From Aureivirga sp. CE67 (lineage in GTDB: Bacteria; Bacteroidota; Bacteroidia; Flavobacteriales; Flavobacteriaceae), in the NCBI RefSeq assembly GCF_015767245.1, contig NZ_JADOTV010000003.1:179624-243623 (forward strand): a stretch of DNA of 64,000 nt, read 5' to 3'. Below, piece after piece: positions 26,519 to 34,118 of the stretch. The notes under the pieces are model-generated. The model did not search any database. It saw only the letters and a program-made list of their open reading frames with translations, and was not told where the DNA came from. The position numbers were made by a program, and so were the translations under genes. Positions within the stretch are counted from its first letter, which is position 1, and each line of letters begins with the position of its first letter.

Positions 26519-27250
26519 TTAATGTATCCAATCACTCCAAAAAGGAATATTTAACTTTTTACATTTTTCAATCATCGAAAGCTTATACGCTAAAAGTTCA
26601 GGTTTCGGATTTCCATAAAAACAGTGATCTTCTTCATCATAACCATAATCAAATAATTTCTTAATATAATACCCTATTTCATGTAATAAATAATGTTTGA
26701 TATTTTCTCCATAATAAATTACATCAGTATAAATTGACAAAACAGGACTATAGTTTTCATTTGGTAGAGAAACAACAAATCGATGTCCGAAAATAGGTAG
26801 TAATTGTGGACTTGATTTATATTTTTCTTTTAGAACACTTTCTATTTCATCAATAGTTGAAGGTTTTTCTCCCCAAGATTTCACCCACCCTCCATATTGA
26901 ATTCCAACATCAATATTATTATAAGGAGAATTCAACATTTCTCTGATTTCTTTTTCATCTTTTTGCCAATTATAAAAAAATGGTCTATCAGCTAAATATT
27001 CACCTTTCTCTTCATTATAAAGCATTCTAGGTTCCATTTTATCAATGCAATGAAGAATTTTCAAAAACTCTTTATGCTCATAAGAAAATTGAATTTTATA
27101 TTTTTTTTCAATTTCTAAAATTTCAGAAACAGATAAAGGCTGCCATTTAGCATTTAAAATCCATTCATTTTCTTCTAACTGACTCCAGTAAAATTCTGTT
27201 TGTTCTTTAAACCATTTTAAAAAATCAATATAATCTTCAGGAAATAACAT
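26519..27250 (-). CDS. SMI1/KNR4 (SUKH) family protein
   Basis: 243 residues with no signal peptide. The SUKH core is visible: a W-Q-P-L-S-V-S-E-I-L-E-I-E-K-K-Y-K helix, then the strand FSYEHKEFLKILHCID, and later LLPIFGHRFVVSL, where conserved aromatic residues match SMI1/KNR4. SUKH proteins are often immunity proteins against polymorphic toxins; no toxin gene lies next to it here, so it may be an orphan immunity or housekeeping member. It runs leftward, 46 bp before the DoxX-like gene in the same direction. Confidence 0.7.
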   Translation of the reverse strand: MLFPEDYIDFLKWFKEQTEFYWSQLEENEWILNAKWQPLSVSEILEIEKKYKIQFSYEHKEFLKILHCIDKMEPRMLYNEEKGEYLADRPFFYNWQKDEKEIREMLNSPYNNIDVGIQYGGWVKSWGEKPSTIDEIESVLKEKYKSSPQLLPIFGHRFVVSLPNENYSPVLSIYTDVIYYGENIKHYLLHEIGYYIKKLFDYGYDEEDHCFYGNPKPELLAYKLSMIEKCKKLNIPFWSDWIH

Positions 27251-27395
27251 TTTTAATCATTTTCTATTTTTATCACAATTATATAACATTTTTGAGTACA
27301 TTTCGAATTATTATATAATTATAAAGTATATCTTAAAAAATAAATACAAACTGCTTGAATTTGTACTATTAAAAACTATTGCTTATTAAGAAAAA

Positions 27396-28256
27396 ATGAA
27401 AATCAAAATTCTCAAAGAAAAAAACAAATTTAAATACCCTAAGAAGAATTTATTTGGTTCTATTTTAAATTCAGTTTTAAATAATTCTAGTTTTATTAAG
27501 ACTAAAGAAAATTTGAACACCCCTTTTAGTAAAATATGTTACCAAAGTGATGTTAAGAATGTTACATACTATAATTGGCTACTTCCCTTTGAAGACATAA
27601 AACATCTGATTCCCAAAAACTTGGAATTAGAAACTTATAATGGAAAAGTGCTTTTTACAATATTAAACTATAATCATGGAAATTTAAGACCACGAACTTT
27701 AAATTCAATCAAATCAATATTTGGTTCGCCAAATCAAAGTAATTGGAGATTTTATTTAAAAAACACAACTTTATTTGATGAAAAACCAACTGTTCTTTTC
27801 TTATCGAATATCATGAATAGTTCTTTTTACACCTTTGGAAGTCGAGTTTTTAGTAATATTCTTCAAACACATTTACCTTTAAAATTTGAACATTATCTAG
27901 AAAATAATCATTTTTTTACTAAAATTGATTCTGGATATAGTTATGCTCCTTCCATAAATTTTCAATCTGAAATAGCTGAAAATTGGAAAATCCCTGAAGC
28001 GTATCAAAAAATAGCAAAGAATAAAGATGAATTATTGAATAAAATTTGTGTTCAAGATTATGCTATTACAGAACTTAAAGATAAACTTTGTGTTTCTGAG
28101 ATTAATTTAGACTTTGACATAAAACAAATAAAACCTTTAAAAATTAAAACTTTAGAAAGTAAAGAATTAAACTCTTTCATAAAAAATCAAGATTGTTTTG
28201 CTTTTACGATCCCAAATTTAACTTTAAGAACATTAAACGAAAAAATACTAAAATGA
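27396..28256 (+). CDS. DUF2071-like (YqjF-type) protein
   Basis: 286 residues. The pattern VTYYNWLLPFEDIKHLIPKN followed by an L-E-L-E-T-Y-N-G-K strand, then WRFYLKNTTLF and VLFLSNIMNSSFYTFGS, matches the acetoacetate-decarboxylase-like DUF2071 fold, in which a strand LP-L-E-L and a Gly turn recur. The N-terminal 40 residues are Lys/Asn-rich and variable. Function of DUF2071 is unknown. First gene of a five-gene operon: its TGA overlaps the ATG of the next gene. Confidence 0.6.
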   Translation: MKIKILKEKNKFKYPKKNLFGSILNSVLNNSSFIKTKENLNTPFSKICYQSDVKNVTYYNWLLPFEDIKHLIPKNLELETYNGKVLFTILNYNHGNLRPRTLNSIKSIFGSPNQSNWRFYLKNTTLFDEKPTVLFLSNIMNSSFYTFGSRVFSNILQTHLPLKFEHYLENNHFFTKIDSGYSYAPSINFQSEIAENWKIPEAYQKIAKNKDELLNKICVQDYAITELKDKLCVSEINLDFDIKQIKPLKIKTLESKELNSFIKNQDCFAFTIPNLTLRTLNEKILK

Positions 28257-28549
28257 ATTTTATCGATTTTATCATCGGAGTATTATTAATGAATTCCATG
28301 CCGCATCTAATCTTTGGGCTGACCAAATCACATTTTCTAGGCTTGTTTGGTTATAGCTCAAAAGGAAATATTTCCTATGCAATCCTTCAGTTTATAATTT
28401 GTATTGTTTTATTATTCATTAATTATGATTTGAACGAAATATTAAAGAATTATTTTCTTTTAGGAAGCTTTACAGTATTAATACTATATTTTATATTAGG
28501 AAAATTTATGGTGAAATTTTATAAAAAACAAAAGCCTGAAAATAAATAA
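28253..28549 (+). CDS. Hypothetical small membrane protein
   Basis: 98 residues from the ATG at 28253, which overlaps the upstream stop by 4 bp (ATGA). Three hydrophobic segments are visible (about 3-20, 40-57, 66-85), and the C-terminus is basic (KKQKPENK). The Gly-Leu-Thr-Lys-Ser-His loop after helix 1 may be family-specific. No family is recognised. It is the second gene of the DUF4291 operon and abuts the third exactly. Confidence 0.6.
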   Translation: MNFIDFIIGVLLMNSMPHLIFGLTKSHFLGLFGYSSKGNISYAILQFIICIVLLFINYDLNEILKNYFLLGSFTVLILYFILGKFMVKFYKKQKPENK

Positions 28550-29140
28550 ATGAAACAACAAGAAATTAGAGCAAATTTCGACAGAGATACAATTACTGTT
28601 TATCAAGCTTATAATGCAAAAATTGGGAAACCAGCTATAAAAAATAATCGTTTTGAACCTCCTTTTTCTTTTCAAAGAATGACCTGGATAAAACCTTCTT
28701 ATTTATGGTTAATGGAACGAAGTAATTGGGGAACAAAAAGCAATCAAGATTATATTCTTGGAATAAAAATAAAAAGAGAATATTGGGAGAAAGCACTTTC
28801 CATGGGAATTTTGACACATCCAGATAAAGAAATTTATGCAAATGGTTGGGAATGGGAACAGCAATTTTCTAGAGCTAAAGTGCATATTCAGTGGGATCCT
28901 GAACGAAATTTGAAAGGAGGAAAATTACAAGAAAGATCTATTCAAGTTGGAATTAGCCGACATTTAATTGAAGAATATAATGAAAAATGGATTTCTGAAA
29001 TTGTAGATTTAACTCCTTTAACGAAAAAAATAAATCAATTAAGAAAACAAGGAAAATACAAAGAAGCAAAAAGATTGTTACCTTCGGAGAAAATTTATCC
29101 TTTAGAAAAAGAAATTGAAACAAAAATTGGAATTAGATAA
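28550..29140 (+). CDS. DUF4291 family protein
   Basis: 196 residues, no signal peptide. DUF4291 blocks are visible: TITVYQAYN (15-22), QRMTWIKPSYLWLMERSNWGT (42-62), HIQWDPERN (112-120), and RSIQVGIS (129-136), ending with an I-V-D-L-T-P-L helix. The invariant Arg, Trp, Lys and Glu residues in these blocks suggest an enzyme active site, but the reaction is not known to me. It starts one base after the previous stop and is followed by a PARG-type macrodomain gene after one base, so the pair is tightly linked. A second DUF4291 copy lies at 50434-51018. Confidence 0.88.
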   Translation: MKQQEIRANFDRDTITVYQAYNAKIGKPAIKNNRFEPPFSFQRMTWIKPSYLWLMERSNWGTKSNQDYILGIKIKREYWEKALSMGILTHPDKEIYANGWEWEQQFSRAKVHIQWDPERNLKGGKLQERSIQVGISRHLIEEYNEKWISEIVDLTPLTKKINQLRKQGKYKEAKRLLPSEKIYPLEKEIETKIGIR

Positions 29141-29141
29141 A

Positions 29142-29996
29142 ATGAAAACAAATCGAGCAAAAAGAAAAAACTTAGCAGAAGAAACTTTAAAAATATTAGA
29201 AAACGGATTTTTTCAAACAAATTCTGGTGAGAAAATTAATATAAAAGAAATTCAAGAAAAAGCAGAGAAAAACACAACACTTTATACTCCAGAAGATTCT
29301 GATCAATTATTGAAAAATGACTTCAAGGAATCGGAAACATTTGAAACAAAAATATGGTTAGAAAGAGATACTACTTTAAATACTACAAGAAATCTAATCA
29401 AAAACGGATTTAAAGATGCAATTTGTTTGAATTTTGCATCGGCAAAAAATCCAGGAGGTGGTTTTCTTGGTGGAAGTCAAGCGCAGGAAGAAAGTATTGC
29501 AAGAGCAACAGGTTTGTATCCTACTCTTTTAAAATGTTCAGAATATTATGAAACAAACAGAAATACGAAATCTTGCTTTTACACAGATTATATGATTTAT
29601 AGTCCAAATGTTCCAATTTTTAAAAGTGAAGATGGAGAAAATTTGGATGCTTTAGAAGTTTGTAGTGTGATTACTGCTCCTGCTGTAAATGCTGGAGTTG
29701 TTCGAAATAAAGAACCTCAGCGAGTTGATGAAATTGAGAAAATAATGAAACGCAGAATTGAAAAAGTGCTGGCTATTGCTTTAGAAAACAATCATAAATC
29801 CATTGTTTTAGGAGCTTGGGGATGTGGTGTTTTTCAAAATAACCCAGAAGAAATAGCTCTTTATTTTAAAGAAATTATTGAGGGAAAATTCCCAAATCAA
29901 TTTCAAAATATAGTTTTTGCTATCTATTCTAATAGAGAGCATTTTGTGGCACCTTTTGAAAAATATTTTGGAAATACAGTATTAAATGAGAATTAG
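29142..29996 (+). CDS. PARG-type macrodomain (TIGR02452 family) ADP-ribose hydrolase
   Basis: 284 residues from the ATG at 29142, one base after the previous stop. The catalytic signature is complete: NFASAKNPGGGFLGG (97-111), then QEE at 115-117 (GGG-x7-QEE), which marks bacterial-type poly(ADP-ribose) glycohydrolases; the second Glu is the usual catalytic acid. Later DALEVCSVITAPAVNAG and VLGAWGCGVFQNNP match macrodomain strands that bind ADP-ribose. The family removes ADP-ribose or poly-ADP-ribose from targets. Its placement next to DUF4291 suggests that the two act on one pathway. Confidence 0.9.
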   Translation: MKTNRAKRKNLAEETLKILENGFFQTNSGEKINIKEIQEKAEKNTTLYTPEDSDQLLKNDFKESETFETKIWLERDTTLNTTRNLIKNGFKDAICLNFASAKNPGGGFLGGSQAQEESIARATGLYPTLLKCSEYYETNRNTKSCFYTDYMIYSPNVPIFKSEDGENLDALEVCSVITAPAVNAGVVRNKEPQRVDEIEKIMKRRIEKVLAIALENNHKSIVLGAWGCGVFQNNPEEIALYFKEIIEGKFPNQFQNIVFAIYSNREHFVAPFEKYFGNTVLNEN

Positions 29997-30714
29997 TTTA
30001 ATTAAAAAAATTACACTCCTAATTTATCAAAAAAATTTAGGGTTTGGACTTACATTGTTATTTTTAGGTTATTTCAGTCTTATTCCATTTTTTAAAAACT
30101 TTTCCTTAGGATATTTTATAAAAAATGAGATATTTCATGCACAAACAATGACAAAATCAGGAGTTGTAACAGATGTATATACTGTAGGAAGTTACAATGA
30201 TATAGACGTTTTAGCTTTTGAATATTATTTTGATGTTTCTGGAAAAAAGTACATTGGAAAGGATGTTACAACCAATTCAAATATGGAAATTGATAACTCT
30301 GTTATTATTAACTATATCAAAGATAATCCTTCATATAACATTTCGAAATATGAAAACATTAAAGATTTTGATTCTAGTTTCATAATTATAGGCTTGATTT
30401 TCACCATAATTGGTTTTTTCTTAATATTTAAGGGAATTAAAAAAGGGATTATTACTCTAAAGATATTACAATTCGGAATTTCTGGTAAAGCTATTTGCTA
30501 TGCTAAAACACAAACTTTAATACGAATAAATGATCGTCGAATTTATAAAGTAAAATTTAAATATAATTTTAAGGGAAAAGAATATAAAACTATAATAAAA
30601 ACAGCAAGCTGGTACAAATTTGAAAGTAATAGTGAAAAAGAATATGCTATTATTTTTTTAGAAAAAGACCCTTCTAAAGTTTGTGTGGTAAAAAATTTAC
30701 CAATAAAAATCTAA
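29986..30714 (+). CDS. Membrane protein with DUF3592-like domains
   Basis: 242 residues. Hydrophobic helices at about 18-35 and 128-150 flank an extracytoplasmic beta region (SGVVTDVYTVGSYNDID, FEYYFDVSGKKYIGKDV), and a second beta domain follows helix 2 (GISGKAICYAKTQTLIRINDRR, IYKVKFKYNFKGKEYKTIIK). Two copies of this strand-helix arrangement are typical of DUF3592. The start overlaps the macrodomain stop by 11 bp. Last gene of the operon; function unknown. Confidence 0.65.
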   Translation: MRISLIKKITLLIYQKNLGFGLTLLFLGYFSLIPFFKNFSLGYFIKNEIFHAQTMTKSGVVTDVYTVGSYNDIDVLAFEYYFDVSGKKYIGKDVTTNSNMEIDNSVIINYIKDNPSYNISKYENIKDFDSSFIIIGLIFTIIGFFLIFKGIKKGIITLKILQFGISGKAICYAKTQTLIRINDRRIYKVKFKYNFKGKEYKTIIKTASWYKFESNSEKEYAIIFLEKDPSKVCVVKNLPIKI

Positions 30715-30736
30715 AATAAATTAAAACAACCTTTTG

Positions 30737-30863
30737 ATATTATCACGTTTGATTTTGTATGAAAATCTATCGATTTTAATGTTGTCTCTCCTCTTGAAAG
30801 ATTAAACGATTAAATCATCATATTTTACAAAAAAATATCATTAAACTTTAAACGTGATAATAT
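30737..30863. repeat. 14-bp inverted repeat spanning 127 bp
   Basis: ATATTATCACGTTT (30737-30750) is the exact reverse complement of AAACGTGATAATAT (30850-30863), with 99 bp between. The interior is not coding. It could be a large RNA stem, a protein-binding inverted repeat or the ends of a small mobile element; no target-site duplication is evident. Confidence 0.5.
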
Positions 30864-30990
30864 TTATTATTTAGAATGAAATTTTAACTCGCTTTAAAAG
30901 ATAATTAATTCAACAAAAAACTTTGTAACAATTAACTCTATTTATTCAGAAATCTCAATAAATATATTAGTTATTTTATTATAATTACAG

Positions 30991-31839
30991 TTAATTTTTC
31001 TTCGGTATTCTGATTTTTTGCCCAACTTTCAAACCATTCGACTTCATCTTGTTTAATTCTTTAACAGCTTGCATTCTCACTCCATTATCTTGAGAAATAG
31101 AAAACAAAGTATCTCCATATTCTACAACATAAACATTTCCTGAATCAACTACAGCCCATGATTTTCTGAAGGAAGGTTTTACTTTTTGATCAAACTTATT
31201 TAAATCAAACCTCTCAATTATAGAAATAATTTTATGAGCATATCTTGGATCTGTAGCATATCCTGCCTTTTTTAAACCAAAAGCCCAATTCTTATAATCT
31301 GTACTTTCATAATTAAACAAAAAAGCATATTTATATCTTTCAACAAGAAATTTTGAATGATCTTCAAACGAAGCTACTGGCGTATCATACTTTCTGAAAC
31401 ATTCATCAGCTTCATCATCATCATGAAGAACTGAAGGCCCTGACCAACTTGTGTGACATTTTAAACCAAAATGATTATTTGACCTAGAAGTAAGATTAGA
31501 TGTACCTTTACTTGATTCTAAAATACCTTGTGCTAATGTAATACTAGCAGGAATTCCATATTCTTTCATTTCAGAGATTGCTACTTTCTTATATTTATCT
31601 ATATAGAAGTTAGTAAGTTCTACTTCTGAATATTTTTTCTCAATATATGGAATTTCAATTTCCTCTTCTTTCTCAGCACTTGACTTTCTTTCTACAACAT
31701 AAGACAATACTTCTTCTTCCAATTCAATTTCTCCATTGAATTTTTCGTTATTATCATCAATAGTTGTTTTTCTTATTCCTGCACAAGAAATAAAGACAAA
31801 ATTAGCCAATACTATATAAAATAGTTTATTATACTTCAT
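30991..31839 (-). CDS. Glucosaminidase-LysM peptidoglycan hydrolase lipoprotein
   Basis: 282 residues: lipobox ISC at about residue 19 (FVFISCAG), an acidic linker, then a glucosaminidase (GH73/FlgJ-like) domain with SITLAQGILESSKGTSNL (catalytic Glu within GILES), NNHFGLKC and AGYATDPRYAHKIISIIERF, and a C-terminal LysM repeat (YVVEYGDTLFSISQDNGV and KVGQKIRIP). It cleaves the glycan strands of peptidoglycan and is probably attached to the outer membrane. Single-gene transcript. Confidence 0.92.
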   Translation of the reverse strand: MKYNKLFYIVLANFVFISCAGIRKTTIDDNNEKFNGEIELEEEVLSYVVERKSSAEKEEEIEIPYIEKKYSEVELTNFYIDKYKKVAISEMKEYGIPASITLAQGILESSKGTSNLTSRSNNHFGLKCHTSWSGPSVLHDDDEADECFRKYDTPVASFEDHSKFLVERYKYAFLFNYESTDYKNWAFGLKKAGYATDPRYAHKIISIIERFDLNKFDQKVKPSFRKSWAVVDSGNVYVVEYGDTLFSISQDNGVRMQAVKELNKMKSNGLKVGQKIRIPKKN

Positions 31840-32071
31840 ATTAAAAATTCTAAAGTCTGATAGTTAATTATTATATATATTTGAGGAAAAGGGGGAAATT
31901 TAAGATCGATGATCGTGGGGAATCATTTCAATATAACTACTTAAATATTCCAGCCAAATATAGAAATTTTTTGTTTATTTCAAATTAAATTTTACTAAAA
32001 TTTTGTGAAACTTTAATAAATATAAAATAAGTTTTTCATATTTAAAAACTTAACAATAAATTTTTGTGATT

Positions 32072-32281
32072 CTATTTTTTTAAAACAAATTTCTCTATTA
32101 AAAATACTAAACCATATTTACGAATCTGATTAATAATTTCTACCAAAAACTTATACGATTTAAATTCTTCATTTATAGTATTATTCATTAGTTTTATTTC
32201 TTCAACTGAAATATCTTTTTTCAATTTGAGTTTTTTCAAATCTGTCTCAATTTCCTTAAATGAACTATATTGTTTTTTCAT
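32072..32281 (-). CDS. Small DUF6327-like protein of the YtxH operon
   Basis: 69 residues, cytosolic and helical, with a Lys-rich first half (FKEIETDLKKLKLKKD) and a C-terminal helix YGLVFLIEKFVLKK that may associate with the membrane. It is the last of three leftward genes with gaps of about 10 bp. Small proteins in this position beside YtxH and holin-like genes are a recurring flavobacterial set; I use DUF6327-like with caution. Confidence 0.55.
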   Translation of the reverse strand: MKKQYSSFKEIETDLKKLKLKKDISVEEIKLMNNTINEEFKSYKFLVEIINQIRKYGLVFLIEKFVLKK

Positions 32282-32292
32282 TTCTTTAAATT

Positions 32293-32649
32293 TTAAATAG
32301 ATTCATCAAAAAAATCTTTCGAAAATGTTTTAATAACTTTTTTATCTATCTTCTTACGGAAAACATAGGCTATTAAACCAACGAAAATAAATATTACTGC
32401 TACAATTATACAAGCTAATGGATAACTATTTAGTGCTTTCCCTAACCACATAACCAAAGCTACAGAAAGAAAAATAGAAGCTCCAATTAAAATGCTAAAT
32501 AAAATAAGAAGCTTTATCCCAAACGTAAAAGATTTAGTCAGATGGTAGAATATTTTCAACTTAAAATAATCCGTTGAATTATTCACATAATCTGTACTAA
32601 TATCTCTTACCCTTGTAGATAATTTATCAAAAGACTTAAAAACACTCAT
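32293..32649 (-). CDS. Phage-holin-like/PF07332-type membrane protein
   Basis: 118 residues with two hydrophobic helices (about 45-68 and 78-96) and a basic C-terminus (FRKKIDKKVIKTFSKDF). The pattern fits the holin-like superfamily 3 found in bacterial genomes, where the proteins are chromosomal envelope proteins and not phage genes. It sits between YtxH and the small protein in a three-gene operon, probably linked to envelope stress. Confidence 0.7.
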   Translation of the reverse strand: MSVFKSFDKLSTRVRDISTDYVNNSTDYFKLKIFYHLTKSFTFGIKLLILFSILIGASIFLSVALVMWLGKALNSYPLACIIVAVIFIFVGLIAYVFRKKIDKKVIKTFSKDFFDESI

Positions 32650-32655
32650 TTGATT

Positions 32656-32976
32656 TTAATTTTTATTTTGACTTTTTAAATCTGCCAATTTTCTTTCTAA
32701 AGCTTGAATAGCATCTTCTACCTCCACTTCTGTTTCAGCCAAGAAAGAATCAATTTTTTGTCCTAAAGAACCATTATTAAAATTGAATTTTTGCTCAATT
32801 GTTTCTTTCAGATGAGATACTTTATTTTTAAGATCATCTGTAGAATGTGCAACCTCATCTTTGATCATTTTACGAGTAACAGCTCCTTTTTCTGGCGCAA
32901 ATAAAATTCCTAATGTTGCTCCAATCGCTCCTCCTACCAATACACCTAAAATAGTGTTTCCTGCATTACTGTTCAT
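32656..32976 (-). CDS. YtxH domain protein
   Basis: 106 residues. The Gly-rich hydrophobic helix NTILGVLVGGAIGATLGILFAPEKGA (about 7-32) is the YtxH signature, and the rest is a long amphipathic coiled-coil helix (Lys/Glu-rich, from about 35 to 106). YtxH proteins are stress-linked membrane-associated proteins. First gene of the three-gene operon, which reads leftward. Confidence 0.85.
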   Translation of the reverse strand: MNSNAGNTILGVLVGGAIGATLGILFAPEKGAVTRKMIKDEVAHSTDDLKNKVSHLKETIEQKFNFNNGSLGQKIDSFLAETEVEVEDAIQALERKLADLKSQNKN

Positions 32977-33121
32977 TTTTTAAAATTTTAAGGTTCATTT
33001 AATTATTTAAAAATCATCTACTTAAAATTAGTAATTAATGCACAAAAAGTTCTAAATATTATATTAATAATAGAATCTACTATCAGATAGAATTTAACAA
33101 TGGTAATTGTAAAATTTTTCA

Positions 33122-33157
33122 TAAAAAAACCTGCTCATTTTATATTGAACAGGTTTT
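33122..33157 (-). terminator. Terminator for the leftward 35735-33182 transcript
   Basis: AAAACCTG (33126-33133) pairs with CAGGTTTT (33150-33157); the A run at 33123-33129 is the minus-strand T tail. Confidence 0.75.
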
Positions 33158-33181
33158 CATTAAGTTATATTTTATTGAAAT

Positions 33182-34117
33182 TTAAAACATTTCTGCTTTT
33201 ACTTCATTATATTCTGAAACAATGTTTTTCAAAATATCTGCAGCTGGTAAAATATCTTGAATCATTCCTGCAATTTGTCCAATTTCTAATTCTCCTTCTT
33301 CAAGATCGCCTTCAAACATTCCTTTTTTCGCTCTAGCTCTTCCAAGAAGTTCTTTTATTTCCTCCACAGAAGGATTGTTCTTATAAAGCTCTTGAACATC
33401 ATTGTAAAATTTGTTTTTAATTAATCTCACAGGAGCTAATTCTTTCAATGTTAAATGTGTATCTCCATCTTCTGTTTCTACAATCGTATTTTTAAAATTG
33501 ATATGTGCTGAAGATTCTTCTGATGCTGCAAATCTACTACCAATTTGCACACCATCTGCACCAAGAACTTCTGCAGCAAGCATTCCTCTTCCTGTTGCTA
33601 TTCCTCCTGCAGCAATCACAGGAATTTTAAGCTTTTGTTTCACCATCGGAATTAAAGTAAAAGTCGTAGTTTCTTCTCTTCCATTATGTCCTCCAGCCTC
33701 AAAACCTTCTGCAACAATTGCATCAACACCAGCAGCCTCTGCTTTCAGAGCAAATTTCACACTACTTACAACATGTACAACTGTAATCCCATGTTCTTTT
33801 AAATGCGAAGTCCAAGTTTTTGGATTTCCAGCAGATGTGAAAACAATTGGTACTTTTTCTTCTATAATTATTTGAATTATTTCTTCAATATTTGGGTATA
33901 ACATTGGTACATTTACACCAAATGGCTTATCTGTAGCTTTTTTACATTTTTGAATATGCTCTCTCAAAACATCCGGATACATAGAACCTGCTCCAATCAA
34001 TCCAAGTCCTCCTGCATTACTCACAGCTGCTGCCAATTTATAACCACTCACCCAAATCATTCCTGCTTGAATGATTGGATATTCTATATTAAATAATTCT
34101 GTTATTTTTTTATTCAT
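33182..34117 (-). CDS. Nitronate monooxygenase / FabK-like flavin oxidoreductase
   Basis: 311 residues. The TIM-barrel NMO/FabK pattern is clear: EYPIIQAGMIWVSGYKLAAAVSNAGGLGLIGAGSM at the N-terminus, the FMN-site strand VAEGFEAGGHNG (His within GGHNG, the usual catalytic base), and PVIAAGGIATGRGMLAAEVLGADGVQIGSRF near the phosphate site. Family members oxidise nitronates or reduce enoyl-ACP with FMN and NAD(P)H. Without further data both are possible; the lack of fatty-acid genes nearby favours NMO. It starts two bases after the T9SS subtilase stop. Confidence 0.9.
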   Translation of the reverse strand: MNKKITELFNIEYPIIQAGMIWVSGYKLAAAVSNAGGLGLIGAGSMYPDVLREHIQKCKKATDKPFGVNVPMLYPNIEEIIQIIIEEKVPIVFTSAGNPKTWTSHLKEHGITVVHVVSSVKFALKAEAAGVDAIVAEGFEAGGHNGREETTTFTLIPMVKQKLKIPVIAAGGIATGRGMLAAEVLGADGVQIGSRFAASEESSAHINFKNTIVETEDGDTHLTLKELAPVRLIKNKFYNDVQELYKNNPSVEEIKELLGRARAKKGMFEGDLEEGELEIGQIAGMIQDILPAADILKNIVSEYNEVKAEMF

Positions 34118-34118
34118 T

